A DNA stretch of 64,000 nucleotides from Paraprevotella sp. (lineage in GTDB: Bacteria; Bacteroidota; Bacteroidia; Bacteroidales; Bacteroidaceae). The translations under genes and the position numbers were made by a program. The stretch lies in assembly GCA_017937925.1 (NCBI GenBank), contig JAGBCQ010000008.1:124001-188000 (forward strand), read 5' to 3'. Each line of letters opens with the position of its first letter. Within the stretch, counting starts at the first letter, position 1. This document shows positions 34,901 to 43,462 of this stretch, in pieces. The notes beneath the pieces were generated by a model. It was given only the letters and a program-made list of their open reading frames with translations. It made no database searches and was not told the origin of the DNA.

Positions 34901-35505
34901 GGATATGCCATAGCTGCTTGCCAATTGGCAGTAGCCTCCCAAAACATACAACCGTTGGGACCAAATGAATAACGGAAACCTGCTGCACCCTTCAAATCAC
35001 AATACACCTGATATTGGAACGAGTGTCCTATCTCATGGGCGATGGTCGAACCTACAGGATGACAGGTGGACGGACTGATCCACATTCCACCAATCAAATC
35101 GTCAAAACCACTGCCGTATGCCATCCATTCGGTCGTATAATAAAGGCAAATCACCATTTTATATTTATTCAGATTGCTGGTGGTTGCCAAATCAGCGAAC
35201 TTCAACGTGTGAATGTTCAAAGTATAGAACGTTTCCAACTTAGCCAATAAGTCATCTATATCCACTCGGAATTCTGAAGGTACTGCCGTACTGTTCGGGT
35301 CGTTATTACCATAACCGTTTGCCCAGAACACTACAATATTGGCACTTTCCCTACTACGATAACGACTCCATTGCACACTCACATTGTTGGTGGTAGTGCT
35401 CGCGTCATATCCTTCATTGTACATCTGTTGTGGGATATACACCTCTTTTTGAGCCATCAAAACGGCTGTGCAAAAAAAGAGAATAAGCGTTAGAAACTTT
35501 TTCAT
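31939..35505 (-). CDS. DUF6055 putative zinc metalloprotease, secreted
   Basis: 1188 residues from ATG 35505 (MKKFLTLILFFCTAVLMAQ, a signal peptide). The longer start at 35538 overlaps the -7 box and is rejected. The N-terminal part (about 25-330) carries VGSTIAHEIGHSFQYQVY near residue 155, an HExxH zinc motif, followed by CMFWEATANWQA, whose Glu could be the third ligand, and fits the DUF6055 family. Three similar beta-sandwich modules follow, with repeated LxxGxYKVxxHxFYRNG/EAQGFHRYGS patterns. The tail AVYDLSGRRVADAPTSTLPQ is a sorting tail. Proteolytic activity is inferred from the motif only. Confidence 0.8.
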   Translation of the reverse strand: MKKFLTLILFFCTAVLMAQKEVYIPQQMYNEGYDASTTTNNVSVQWSRYRSRESANIVVFWANGYGNNDPNSTAVPSEFRVDIDDLLAKLETFYTLNIHTLKFADLATTSNLNKYKMVICLYYTTEWMAYGSGFDDLIGGMWISPSTCHPVGSTIAHEIGHSFQYQVYCDLKGAAGFRYSFGPNGCMFWEATANWQAAMAYPDEMYSTSMWMYRQTHNLAFTHEWMRYQSYWMHYYWCDNYGIDMMGRIWRGGTTWGDDVNQVYMKIQNMTVNELYREYMDAAMHFVTWDFKNEDWKRRGSYYDIGNFIYNYLPVDVNKFQVSYSSCPQSTGYNVIPLEVPAAETTVTTRFTALPPGCALAEGEVPTYWNGDRFAAADVKAYNTFAEADARGFRLGYVALLKDGTRVYQTEDQVYCTGTDTTSVDVAFKVPANTERLWLVVSPAPSMYIVHGWDDNYINDDQWPYQVEFTNTTIPGSEKYYLYDETTGLYFSRGGLGGTQNVADSFGFPLLDNTNIKAIKTENGVVYQNVSTGGYLKVNADKSIATNATLETATVWKQMTSAQRNKQIAQQLAEQEKEVATLANIGMEKQTLAQHAENDFKATDMTTKVVNAALTQNVSGWKVTGSTPVAENGALEVYENITQLAQSVKGLSKGLYKVSLHAFYRNGLADVCVTNANAGFKQMSNAYIEANGCVAQIVDWASERKSDTYPNWLNEAKACFNEGLYRNDLYVFVGDDGLLDIKIVSPSRVAGSWFCFSDLTLTYYGMNDEFTPEFVEIAVDTPPLAAKSIGAGTYYFRNRASGTFLSAGKERDAQAVLSEEGLNFTLRHKTKGQYTFNSRIESAADCSFIGNPGAVGAVPFVDQEEFNYAIQPLANGAYVISYQGVSSDGQTKVFYWGYDESKPEMLYTRLTDSTDIAAQWDILKRTDYVELLQEKARKATPENPVDVTGYLYASDFSLNDTRNTSSWKGAPVVGGSAENNCAEKYNTSFNVYQSLTKLLPGLYRVEAQGFHRYGSYTAAYEAFINGTENIDAVMYANEVEQPLKSIFADAKMSGYPGGSTGKWVAPAVGYAIPDDMAAASTAFTGGYFKNELTVRVGEDGQLTIGFKKTSGATPEANWTTFDNVRLIALQIDGENAIEDVLADDGASVGDERFGTAVYDLSGRRVADAPTSTLPQGIYICKGKKFVVK

Positions 35506-35535
35506 GATATTTAGATTTTCGTGATTGTATGACGA

Positions 35536-35567
35536 CAAATTTACGATATTAGTTGAACATAATCAAG
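35536..35567 (-). promoter_or_regulatory. Promoter of the DUF6055 gene
   Basis: Minus strand: TTG (plus 35564-35566), 20-base spacer, then the exact -7 box TAAATTTG (plus 35536-35543). The predicted leader to ATG 35505 is about 25 bases. Confidence 0.75.
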
Positions 35568-35634
35568 CGGAATTTTCAAAAAGAAAACGCCAAAATGTAA
35601 AAGATTTCTCAATCTGCTTTTTTAGAGGAAATTT

Positions 35635-35679
35635 CGGACGTCCGTCGTCAAAACGCAAGACGTCCGTCGTTGCGACGAC
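35635..35679 (+). repeat. Dispersed 45-bp repeat, copy B, with trailing CAGTAGAAATTT motifs
   Basis: Matches copy A (7997-8041) at 42 of 45 positions. It is followed at 35680-35745 by three imperfect units of about 23 bases, each with CAGTAGAnAATTT or CAGCAGGAAATTT. The whole lies in the 304-base gap between the DUF6055 promoter and ispF, which has no other feature I can see. Confidence 0.8.
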
Positions 35680-35842
35680 ATCAGTAGAGAATTTCAACGA
35701 CCTCAGTAGAAAATTTTCGTTTCGTCAGCAGGAAATTTTCCCATTGTCTAACCACCTCATTTACAACAACAAAAAGAGACTGAAAAATTCTTATGAACTT
35801 TCAGTCTCAACCTAAAAATATCAAATTGATTGTTAAGTTTTT

Positions 35843-36325
35843 TTATTCTTTCTCTATCAGTACGGTGGCATAAGCCGAAATGCCTTCCTCACGTCCCGTA
35901 AAGCCCAATTTTTCTGTAGTAGTGGCTTTAACGGAGACATCCTCTGCCTCTATACCCATGACGGATGCCAAACATTCTTGAATTGAGGGTATATGTGCTT
36001 TTAGTTTGGGGCGTTCAGCACAAACCGTCGCATCGATATTGCCCACCCGATAACCTTTTGTAGCTATCAGTTCTACAGTCTTACGCAACAGGATTTTGCT
36101 ATCGATATTATGGAATTCGGCACCAGTATCGGGAAAGTGATAACCTATATCACGCATATTGGCCGCACCGAGAAGGGCATCACAAATGGCGTGTATCAAC
36201 ACATCGGCGTCGCTGTGTCCCAAGAGTCCCATGCTATGCTCCAAACGGATACCGCCCAACCACAATTCTCGTCCTTCTACCAAACGATGAACATCGAAAC
36301 CGAAACCTACTCTGATTTTTGCCAT
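35843..36325 (-). CDS. ispF: 2-C-methyl-D-erythritol 2,4-cyclodiphosphate synthase
   Basis: 160 residues. GFGFDVHRLVEGRELWLGG holds the zinc ligands Asp and His (DVH), LLGHSDADVLIHAICDALLG carries the conserved GHSDADV, and the C terminus has VKATTTEKLGFTGREEGI. Fifth step of the MEP isoprenoid pathway, with dxr elsewhere in this window. It lies 11 bases after porV and is probably co-transcribed, an order also known from Porphyromonas. Confidence 0.96.
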   Translation of the reverse strand: MAKIRVGFGFDVHRLVEGRELWLGGIRLEHSMGLLGHSDADVLIHAICDALLGAANMRDIGYHFPDTGAEFHNIDSKILLRKTVELIATKGYRVGNIDATVCAERPKLKAHIPSIQECLASVMGIEAEDVSVKATTTEKLGFTGREEGISAYATVLIEKE

Positions 36326-36336
36326 AGTTGCAACGA

Positions 36337-37521
36337 TTAACGACGGCGACGACCACCGAACAAATCCTTGATGCCGTCTAAATCAAATCCTAAAGAGAAA
36401 CGCATGGTTTGATCCAGAGGGTTGCTTTGCGCTGTTGAGAACACATAACCTGCATCCAACGAGAAAACACTCATACGGAAACCCGCTCCCACTGTCAAGT
36501 ACTTTCTGTTTCCTTTATTCTCGCTCTCATGGTGATAACCGGCACGCAAAGAGAAACGATCGTTGTAGATATATTCCAGACCGACACTCCATTGAATTTC
36601 TTGCATCTCTTCCTTAAATCCGTTGGGGGCATCACCAAAACTCTTGAAAATACCAGCAATGGGCGATATGTCATAATAATCTTTCTGCACACGGTCGGTA
36701 TAATCTTGGTCGGCTTCTCCTTCGTTTTGTTTCGGATAGGTTGGTACCAAAAGTTTGTTAGCCTCTGCTGCCAATGAGAATTTATTGTATTCGTTGATTG
36801 GCACCAAGAAATTCACACCCAAACGCAAGTTGGTGGGGATAAACTCAGCATTGTCATCGCCACCGTAGGAAATCTTACTACCGATATTACTGATGTTCAA
36901 ACCGATACCCATGTTCCACTCACGACTGCGCCCCATAAAATAACGGTTCCAATACAATGCAATGTCTGCAGCAAAAGCCTTTCCGTGTGTTGTCTCTTCC
37001 GAATAATCGTATGTTATATCCGAATAGATGAAACGCAAAGCAACAGCTGCGGAGAAATTCTGGCTCAACATACGGGAGTAAGCCACGTCAACTGCCAACT
37101 CATACGGACTGATAGTCATATCTGTTGCGCCGTCTAATGAACTACCTGTAGAGACCTCGCCTAACGAGAAATAGCGCATGGAAGCACTCAATGCCTGATA
37201 ATCGCCTATACGGTAGAAACCGGCTACGTATGCCAAATTGATGTCGTTGACCAACTGACGCAACCAAGGTGTATAACTGGCTGCTACTCCGGCACGCGCG
37301 ATATTGAAGGGGTATTTTGCCGGATTCCAATATTGTGAATTGACATCTGCCTCAGTCGCCGCACCCAAGTCTCCCATCGCACCACCACGTGCATCAGGAG
37401 CTATGGATAACGAGGTCACTCCTGTCGTTACCGGATTAAACATATTTCTCTTATCCAGTGCTTGTAATGACATCATGATGCCACACAACATACAGAACGT
37501 TAAACACAAATATCTTTTCAT
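36337..37521 (-). CDS. porV: Type IX secretion outer membrane protein PorV
   Basis: 394 residues. Signal peptide (about 1-21), then VTTGVTSLSIAPDARGGAMG and DLGAATEADVNSQYWNPAKY, the conserved N-terminal block of PorV/LptO, and an outer-membrane beta-barrel with alternating aromatic strands, ending in a short basic tail (GGRRRR). PorV forms part of the shuttle and attachment complex of the type IX system and hands cargo to the sortase PorU. Encoded 45 bases downstream of porU. Confidence 0.93.
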   Translation of the reverse strand: MKRYLCLTFCMLCGIMMSLQALDKRNMFNPVTTGVTSLSIAPDARGGAMGDLGAATEADVNSQYWNPAKYPFNIARAGVAASYTPWLRQLVNDINLAYVAGFYRIGDYQALSASMRYFSLGEVSTGSSLDGATDMTISPYELAVDVAYSRMLSQNFSAAVALRFIYSDITYDYSEETTHGKAFAADIALYWNRYFMGRSREWNMGIGLNISNIGSKISYGGDDNAEFIPTNLRLGVNFLVPINEYNKFSLAAEANKLLVPTYPKQNEGEADQDYTDRVQKDYYDISPIAGIFKSFGDAPNGFKEEMQEIQWSVGLEYIYNDRFSLRAGYHHESENKGNRKYLTVGAGFRMSVFSLDAGYVFSTAQSNPLDQTMRFSLGFDLDGIKDLFGGRRRR

Positions 37522-37566
37522 ATCCTACTATTATCTAATTACATAATAAACAAACGGCGGCGTTGC

Positions 37567-40500
37567 CTATTTATTGCGCAGTATCACAATTTTATTGGTG
37601 CGCGAAACGGCTTTGCTATCGGGTGTCGATACGCTGACACGATAGAGATATACGCCGGTAGAGAGAGGCATTCCGGATGAAGTGGTAAGATTCCATGTTA
37701 CCGGATAGATACCATCGGCTGAGGTGCCCTTCTCTGTGTGACGCCACAAATTACGCCCTGCGAAATCGAATACCTCAAGCGTAAAACTACATTCCGTACC
37801 GGGGCGGTCGTAACGCACAATGAACGTCGTCTGCTCTCGTGCCGGATTCTCAGAACAAGTCAGACTGATGAAATCGGGACTTAGTTTGCTATCTACATTG
37901 AAGTCGAACGTCACGGTCGAAGCATTGTTCATCACGTCCCATGCCCTGAATGTCAAGGTGTGTTGTCCGTCGGGCAAAGCCGGTATGACGAACGCCAACT
38001 GACCTTTACGATAATCACCCAATGCACTCATGTAATGGCTATTGAGTATGTAAGTCGTTGCCGGATTGTTGTCGATAATCAATTCCAAATCGTGCCCCAC
38101 AGCTGTACTTGTGGTGTTGATACCACTCTCGTCTTCCAACGTCGCAACGAAATAAGGGGTCTTGTTCACCGTACCTCCCCAAACAAAATCTTCTCGGTTC
38201 AGGTATGCCGTGATTTTCGGTCCCTCCTTATCTGCAAGTAAATCCGAACCGCTACCGCCTACCACCACATTCTCGGTGTAACCGTTCGCTTCACGTACTC
38301 GGTCGTTGTCAATTGCATAGAGTACGATTCGCCCTTTCTCACCGGAATACTTGATGTCCATTGGTATGGGGAATGAGAAACTAAAACGTCCGTTTCGTAT
38401 GGAATCGCTTCCGCTGTACAACCGTTTGTCGCGAGTAAAGAAGGTAAATGCTTCGTCCGACTTACCGTCGTTGTTGAGACAAGTAATCAAACTTTCACTG
38501 TCATAGACTGTTGCTGTCAACACACCGGTATAATCGGTCAATTTATTGCCATTCTCGTCAGCAATATAACCTTCTATCTTTGCCAAATCGCCCGCCTTAA
38601 AGTCAACAGTGGTACTTGCATCGCTAATTGACTGCCCATTCACGTTCTCAATCACCGCCTTGTACTTTGGCATTCCTAATGTCAGAGCCGGGTCGCCCAA
38701 CAGTACATAATGCAGTTTGTTTTCCGAACGGTCTTTATCGGGATTGGACTGACTTGTATTCAAAAGAACGGACTTGGCGAGGCGTAAAGCGTCACCAATC
38801 GTATTACGTCTGCCATTAGCATCTTCATCCAACAAATAACGTGAGAAATGTCGGTTCATCATACTGTTTTGTGTGGCATACACCGTTCTGGTTGTTCCTA
38901 CGAATGCCACCGCTGCACCTGTCGGGTGCAATACAGCTTTCTCACCGATGTTATCCTCGTTCATATCGAATGGTGCGACATCGCAAGCCGCGGTAAACCA
39001 TAATGGTACTTTACTTGAACTGAAATGGTCGAAGTCCGACAACAATATCGCTTGCTCATGCGACAGACTTCGCGGATTGCCATGACCGGTATAATTCATT
39101 ACCAGGCATCCCTCGTCCATTTGTTTCTTGACATCCGCCACGACTCCCGGATAAGTGTTACTCGTTGTGGTTGACATCCGCTTATAAGCATCCCAATGGA
39201 TGCGATTGACTTGCATCTCGGGATGTTTGGTTTCCACTAAGGTCGCTATTTCCTCAGCCATCTCCAGATGCTGATTGTTATCGCCATCATCGCCTAAAAC
39301 GCATATCACGTTTTTCCATGAACCGGCATGTTTATTCTGCATATAATCAATCGTCTTATCCACCATGATTTTGGCTGCCGTTTCCGTTGTTACAGGGAAA
39401 CGTCCAATGCCCAAATCTGTTTTATTCTCCTTGAGCGAACCGCCTTCGCCATCGTCCAACAGACCGAAATAGTCCTCCATGACGTAACTGGTGGTATGAC
39501 TTAATGAGTTTTCTGCTTCATAGCAAAGTAAATAATCGTCGGGATTCAATCCTCTTGTGGCGGATGACAGCATACGATTGTCCCATACGCCATCGCCGAA
39601 CAACAAGAGATAGCGAGGTGTATCCGCATCGTTGGTAGCACGGTCGTACAACATTTTCATCATTCGACGATAAGCAGTAGCATCGGGCGTACCGGATGAA
39701 AATTCATTGTAAACTTGATCGGCACGCACTATATGCACTCTCATGCTGTCCATACTGCGGTGTGCCTCCGCCAAACGGTGGGCTTGAGCGTAGAGTTTTC
39801 CACTAGTCGGAATAATAATGACCATGTCAGCTGGTGTTAGCGCATGAAGATCTTGGTTAGCTACCTCTCCGATATATGTAGGCGAAGGGTATTCCTCATT
39901 CACATCGACTGCCACATATTCGCATGACGGGTCAGCAACCGGAACTTGATAAGTATTGCCGGACAATGTGCCTTTCATTTCTGCCATCGGCTCTCCGCGA
40001 CGTCCCAAACGCCACACTTTCACTCCCGTTCGCCCATTCGTATTGATAACGAAACGACCTGCTTGCGACTGCGCATCCCGCATATACAAGTAGGGTTTTG
40101 TCATCTTGAGCTGGCGTGTGTAGTTCAGTTCAATATATCCTAATCTGGCATCTACTCCTGCCGTAGATGTCACGTTGACTTCCGTTCCTGCACTGCCTGT
40201 TCGCAACGTTTGGACGGTAAACGTCGCGGTGCTTTCCATAGCAGCGTAATACGAACTGGGGACTGCGCTGATGCTTGTTCTCCGTTGCTGTTCTCCGTTG
40301 ATGGTGGTTAGGAATGAAGAAGAAGAGGAGGAAGAAGCAGTAAAAGACACCGTCACTTTACCTCCCTCAGTCGCGACAGGGTCAATTGTTTCCAACACAT
40401 AGGTCTTGGAATTTTGCTGAGCATAGTTGTGCGCTTCATAGAGTTTACGTCCACTGGTGTACCATGCAAATTCTTCTTTTAAATACAAAGAAGTAGCAGG

Positions 40501-41337
40501 TGTCGTGGTAATGTCTCTCAGTGGTGTAACGCCGGCATTGCCTTCTGCAATCGTCAGTGGTGAGTCGCCTTCGGTAAGGAAGTAACAAGCATGACGAGCA
40601 TAGTTATTGACTCTGTGCGTTGTTCTTGAATTGTTCCTTAATTTGCTCCATGAAATAAGTCCCTTACCATAGAACAACAGTCCTTTGCCATCACGATAGA
40701 GAGGAACTTCCTCCAAATCGTCAAAGTCCTCGTCTGCATCAATCTTCTCATCTTGAATATGACCGCCATAACCATACAACTTAACACGCGATGCATCATT
40801 GAATCCCATGCGTTGCAAGTCAGCATGAGTCAAACGATATACACCATTGCTCGTGATGCCTATCTTAACCCATCGGCCTTGTGCCAACACCGAATGATCA
40901 GCATAACGTCCGGCGGAATTCGTGGCGTAAGTTGCCACACGTTTGACCACTTGTCCCCGACGTGCTATCTTCATTTTAAAACTGAGCAGTTTATAATAAG
41001 TCCCGGCTCGTTTCACAATAGGTATAAAGGAAACGTCCAAGTAACCCTTCTTTCGAGATACGGTCACATTAGCATTCACTTGCGGTTCGTCGGGTAAAGA
41101 GTCTGCCCAATTAGCCACATCTTTGGCTTCTTTTGTCGTCAGTTGCTTGTACTCCGGATAATCCAAAGTCACCTCATAACGATAGTCATTGTAGTTCTCC
41201 TCCAAAGGTATCACCTCGTTATAATAGGTCGGAAAACTATCGGCTTTCAGTATCTTCCAATCGACATAAGTGAATTCCTGTGCCACGACGGTCATCGCAG
41301 CGCACAGAAACATCAATATGGCTATTCTAAATCTCAT
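37567..41337 (-). CDS. porU: Type IX secretion sortase PorU (C25 peptidase family)
   Basis: 1256 residues, in the family range. Signal peptide about 1-19. The gingipain-like C25 domain has its catalytic His in VMNYTGHGNPRSLSHEQ near residue 750 and its Cys in LWFTAACDVAPFD near 784. After this come Ig-like domains and a C-terminal beta domain with GVYLYRVSVSTPDSKAV. PorU cleaves sorting tails of type IX cargo and links the protein to lipopolysaccharide on the cell surface. Next to porV, and plausible acceptor of the tailed proteins encoded at 3.2, 22.9, 27.6 and 31.9 kb. Confidence 0.94.
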   Translation of the reverse strand: MRFRIAILMFLCAAMTVVAQEFTYVDWKILKADSFPTYYNEVIPLEENYNDYRYEVTLDYPEYKQLTTKEAKDVANWADSLPDEPQVNANVTVSRKKGYLDVSFIPIVKRAGTYYKLLSFKMKIARRGQVVKRVATYATNSAGRYADHSVLAQGRWVKIGITSNGVYRLTHADLQRMGFNDASRVKLYGYGGHIQDEKIDADEDFDDLEEVPLYRDGKGLLFYGKGLISWSKLRNNSRTTHRVNNYARHACYFLTEGDSPLTIAEGNAGVTPLRDITTTPATSLYLKEEFAWYTSGRKLYEAHNYAQQNSKTYVLETIDPVATEGGKVTVSFTASSSSSSSFLTTINGEQQRRTSISAVPSSYYAAMESTATFTVQTLRTGSAGTEVNVTSTAGVDARLGYIELNYTRQLKMTKPYLYMRDAQSQAGRFVINTNGRTGVKVWRLGRRGEPMAEMKGTLSGNTYQVPVADPSCEYVAVDVNEEYPSPTYIGEVANQDLHALTPADMVIIIPTSGKLYAQAHRLAEAHRSMDSMRVHIVRADQVYNEFSSGTPDATAYRRMMKMLYDRATNDADTPRYLLLFGDGVWDNRMLSSATRGLNPDDYLLCYEAENSLSHTTSYVMEDYFGLLDDGEGGSLKENKTDLGIGRFPVTTETAAKIMVDKTIDYMQNKHAGSWKNVICVLGDDGDNNQHLEMAEEIATLVETKHPEMQVNRIHWDAYKRMSTTTSNTYPGVVADVKKQMDEGCLVMNYTGHGNPRSLSHEQAILLSDFDHFSSSKVPLWFTAACDVAPFDMNEDNIGEKAVLHPTGAAVAFVGTTRTVYATQNSMMNRHFSRYLLDEDANGRRNTIGDALRLAKSVLLNTSQSNPDKDRSENKLHYVLLGDPALTLGMPKYKAVIENVNGQSISDASTTVDFKAGDLAKIEGYIADENGNKLTDYTGVLTATVYDSESLITCLNNDGKSDEAFTFFTRDKRLYSGSDSIRNGRFSFSFPIPMDIKYSGEKGRIVLYAIDNDRVREANGYTENVVVGGSGSDLLADKEGPKITAYLNREDFVWGGTVNKTPYFVATLEDESGINTTSTAVGHDLELIIDNNPATTYILNSHYMSALGDYRKGQLAFVIPALPDGQHTLTFRAWDVMNNASTVTFDFNVDSKLSPDFISLTCSENPAREQTTFIVRYDRPGTECSFTLEVFDFAGRNLWRHTEKGTSADGIYPVTWNLTTSSGMPLSTGVYLYRVSVSTPDSKAVSRTNKIVILRNK

Positions 41338-41340
41338 TCT

Positions 41341-41958
41341 TTATCTTACATTAAAATCCAAAACCTTACGGTCCTGTATATATCCTTGCAGGTGTTGCCC
41401 TATCTCTGCAGTACCTACCCCTACCGGTGTTCCTGTGAACAACAAATCGCCAATCTTCAACGTGAAGAAACGACTGACGTACGCTATAATGTCATCCACC
41501 GAATGTATCATATCGCCCGAGTAACCTTGTTGTACGGTTTCTCCGTTGATGTCCAAACGGAATGGTATCTCTTGAATGGCAGGCAACTCCTCCTTCGCTA
41601 TAAAATCGCCTATCACCGCCGAACCGTCGAACCCTTTGCAAAGTTCCCAAGGCAGACCGTCCTTCCTGAACTTCCGCTGCATATCGCGTGCAGTAAAGTC
41701 TATTCCCACCGTCACAGCATCATAATAACGATGCGCAAAGCGCGGAGCGATGTTCTTGCCTAACCGACAGATGCGCACCACCAATTCCGTTTCATAGTCA
41801 CACTGCTGCGTGAAGTCGGGGATGAAAAATGGTTTACCGTCCTTCAACAACGCAGAATCCGGTTTGGTAAAGATTACAGGCTCTTCCGGTTTATATAACG
41901 TTCCATCCAACTCTTTATTGTGCTCGGCATAATTCATGCCTACTGCAATTATCTTCAT
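41341..41958 (-). CDS. Fumarylacetoacetate hydrolase family protein
   Basis: 205 residues, the short single-domain form. MKIIAVGMNYAEHNKEL, CDYETELVVRICRLGKN (metal-binding Glu residues), AVTVGIDFTARDMQRKF and LLFTGTPVGVGTAEIGQHL are the family motifs. Members act on 2-keto-diacids or acylpyruvates and may decarboxylate oxaloacetate; which substrate applies here cannot be told. Stop lies 3 bases before the porU start. A -7 box TATTTTTG is at 41986-41993 (minus), so it probably heads the FAH-porU-porV-ispF operon. Confidence 0.9.
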   Translation of the reverse strand: MKIIAVGMNYAEHNKELDGTLYKPEEPVIFTKPDSALLKDGKPFFIPDFTQQCDYETELVVRICRLGKNIAPRFAHRYYDAVTVGIDFTARDMQRKFRKDGLPWELCKGFDGSAVIGDFIAKEELPAIQEIPFRLDINGETVQQGYSGDMIHSVDDIIAYVSRFFTLKIGDLLFTGTPVGVGTAEIGQHLQGYIQDRKVLDFNVR

Positions 41959-41985
41959 AATTGTAATGTTTTATCGTTCCAAATA

Positions 41986-41993
41986 CAAAAATA
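41986..41993 (-). promoter_or_regulatory. -7 box of the FAH-porU-porV-ispF operon
   Basis: TATTTTTG on the minus strand, 28 bases upstream of the FAH-family start. No clear -33 element seen. Confidence 0.55.
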
Positions 41994-42203
41994 AGGATTT
42001 ATTTCTGTCTTGATACCATTCAAACGATAATTAAAGAATATTTAAATACCGTTTTATTGATACACATCGTTCTTAATCTTGATTTCTATCAATGACAACG
42101 CTATCGTTTGACAGGTACTAAATAAGTTGACAAGTTAAACTTTGATTCTTATATAGGTTTACACTGCACGATAAGTTTAAGTTGAAAGTTAGGGGAATAA
42201 AAA

Positions 42204-42243
42204 CAAAATGTTCCTTCACTGCAATTAAGGAAGGAACATTTTG
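42204..42243 (-). terminator. Terminator at the left end of the CRISPR-remnant island
   Basis: Perfect 14-bp inverted repeat CAAAATGTTCCTTC (42204-42217) with its complement at 42230-42243, 12-base loop, followed on the minus strand by TTTTTATT. It ends the minus-strand transcript of the genes above. The remainder of 41994-42297 is AT-rich and shows no gene. Confidence 0.8.
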
Positions 42244-42297
42244 TTATCATCATTGTGCTATCCTTGTACTTAGAAAGGAAGGATGCACTTTAAATTC

Positions 42298-42843
42298 TCA
42301 CTTCACCACTGCGCGTACGGAACATCCATACATGCGACGATTGTAGTGTGCACCATAATATTCTTCACCGAAGTCAAGATACCACGCATCATTAGGATTC
42401 TTACCACCCAATGAATTTGCCCAATAGTAACCATATTTAGAAGCATCTTCACCCGTATTACATCCGGCAGCAGGAAGGAAGATACTATTACCGTTAGGAC
42501 CTGTAACTTTTCGCCCAAATACATCGTTTTGGGAAACCCAAGCCCATGAGCAGTTATCTTTAAGTTCTTTTATTTCCATTTCAGTAGGCATACGCCATTT
42601 ACTTCCCATATTTACCGTTGCAGCATCATCTTCTGGGTCAAGGATGGTTTTTCCATCATGAAATTCATTGAAGCCATATGTTTGGTTAGTACAATATTTA
42701 GTTAGAGAAAAATTGTCTTCATTACACCATTTATAGTTATTCCAACCATATTCTTCCTTTGGAGCAATTTCGCCCCAAGCAATAATTTCCTTTGCTTTAG
42801 CTACATCCTCAGCAGTTTTACGCCCTTGATAGGAAAAGTACAA
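42298..42843 (-). pseudogene. Truncated Fibrobacter-paralog-type domain fused to a tsf fragment
   Basis: 181 codons are open, but there is no ATG; the only start is a TTG two codons after the stop of the NYN gene, in the same frame. The body is the C-terminal part of the TIGR02145-type surface domain (APKEEYGWNNYKWCNEDNFS, ATVNMGSKWRMPTEMEIKEL, IFLPAAGCN, GYYWANSLGG, GCSVRAVVK). Where the domain normally begins with a ...GDYFAWGE stretch, codons TAEDVAKAKEIIA appear instead, an exact copy of 39 bp of tsf. It is best read as a truncated, chimeric remnant; a short functional protein made by read-through coupling from the NYN gene cannot be excluded. Confidence 0.75.
42778..42816 (-). repeat. 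39-bp exact copy of part of tsf (left copy)
   Basis: Identical to 49113-49151 within tsf, on the same strand and in the same frame, covering exactly 13 codons (TAEDVAKAKEIIA). The flanking bases on both sides differ from tsf. The two copies lie 6.3 kb apart and bracket the island of NYN, AAA, RAMP and RT-Cas1 sequences. Confidence 0.95.
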
Positions 42844-42846
42844 AAC

Positions 42847-43461
42847 TTATTTGCGACAAAGTTTCTCTACCATTTCAGGCTGTTGCTGAAATTTTTCACC
42901 CAAATCAATATGCAGGGTAGCTTCGTCGCGTAAAAGACGAGATGTTGCTGATTTTTCTCCGAAATCACCTGTCAGTAGAATCACATTTATATGTAATGCT
43001 TTCAGCTTTTTGATAAGCATTTCATGATCGGCATCACCTGTAATAAGCACAACGTAATTGAATTGGCGAATTGTGGCCAATTCATAGGCCTCCAATGCGT
43101 ACCAAACATCTATTCCCTTTTCTATAATATTACCATCTATTTCACGCAAATGCTTATAATGAAAAATGACATCATTCTCTATAAGTGAATCTTCAAATCT
43201 GCGTTCCGCAAAGAGGAGTTTTTTTACATTGGCTTCCGATGCCCGAAAGCGTCCTCTGAAATAGTGACTCTCAATCACTTGACTGTATGATTTTTCGGTG
43301 TTGCACAAATCGGCTACTGTAGAACGTATATAATGGATCAGTTTATTGATATCCAAATGCATTCCACTCGTTTCATACAATTGTTCGTCCACTTTGGCGT
43401 AATAGCCACCGTCAATAAACAAGCCTATTGATTTTACCAATTTATTTGTCATTTTTATCAT
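42847..43461 (-). CDS. NYN (LabA/DUF88) domain putative RNase
   Basis: 204 residues. PIN-like NYN signatures: IGLFIDGGYYAKVD with the first acidic residue, a central GIDVWYALEAYEL segment (second Asp), and YVVLITGDADHEMLIKKLK with the TGDxD motif, then NVILLTGDFGEKSATSRLLR. This set fits a complete metal-dependent ribonuclease site. It starts 1 base after the stop of the triple-AAA gene, so the two are coupled. In an operon with a RAMP-containing protein, an RNA substrate is a reasonable inference. Confidence 0.85.
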   Translation of the reverse strand: MIKMTNKLVKSIGLFIDGGYYAKVDEQLYETSGMHLDINKLIHYIRSTVADLCNTEKSYSQVIESHYFRGRFRASEANVKKLLFAERRFEDSLIENDVIFHYKHLREIDGNIIEKGIDVWYALEAYELATIRQFNYVVLITGDADHEMLIKKLKALHINVILLTGDFGEKSATSRLLRDEATLHIDLGEKFQQQPEMVEKLCRK

Positions 43462-43462
43462 T

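Noticed and set aside
35504..35538. Longer start of the DUF6055 gene at 35538
   Set aside because: The -7 box TAAATTTG covers 35536-35543, so the transcript begins downstream; ATG 35505 starts a standard signal peptide.
37567..41337. Reading the C25 peptidase as a gingipain-like virulence protease
   Set aside because: Adjacent porV, overall length and the position of His/Cys motifs fit the sortase PorU better.
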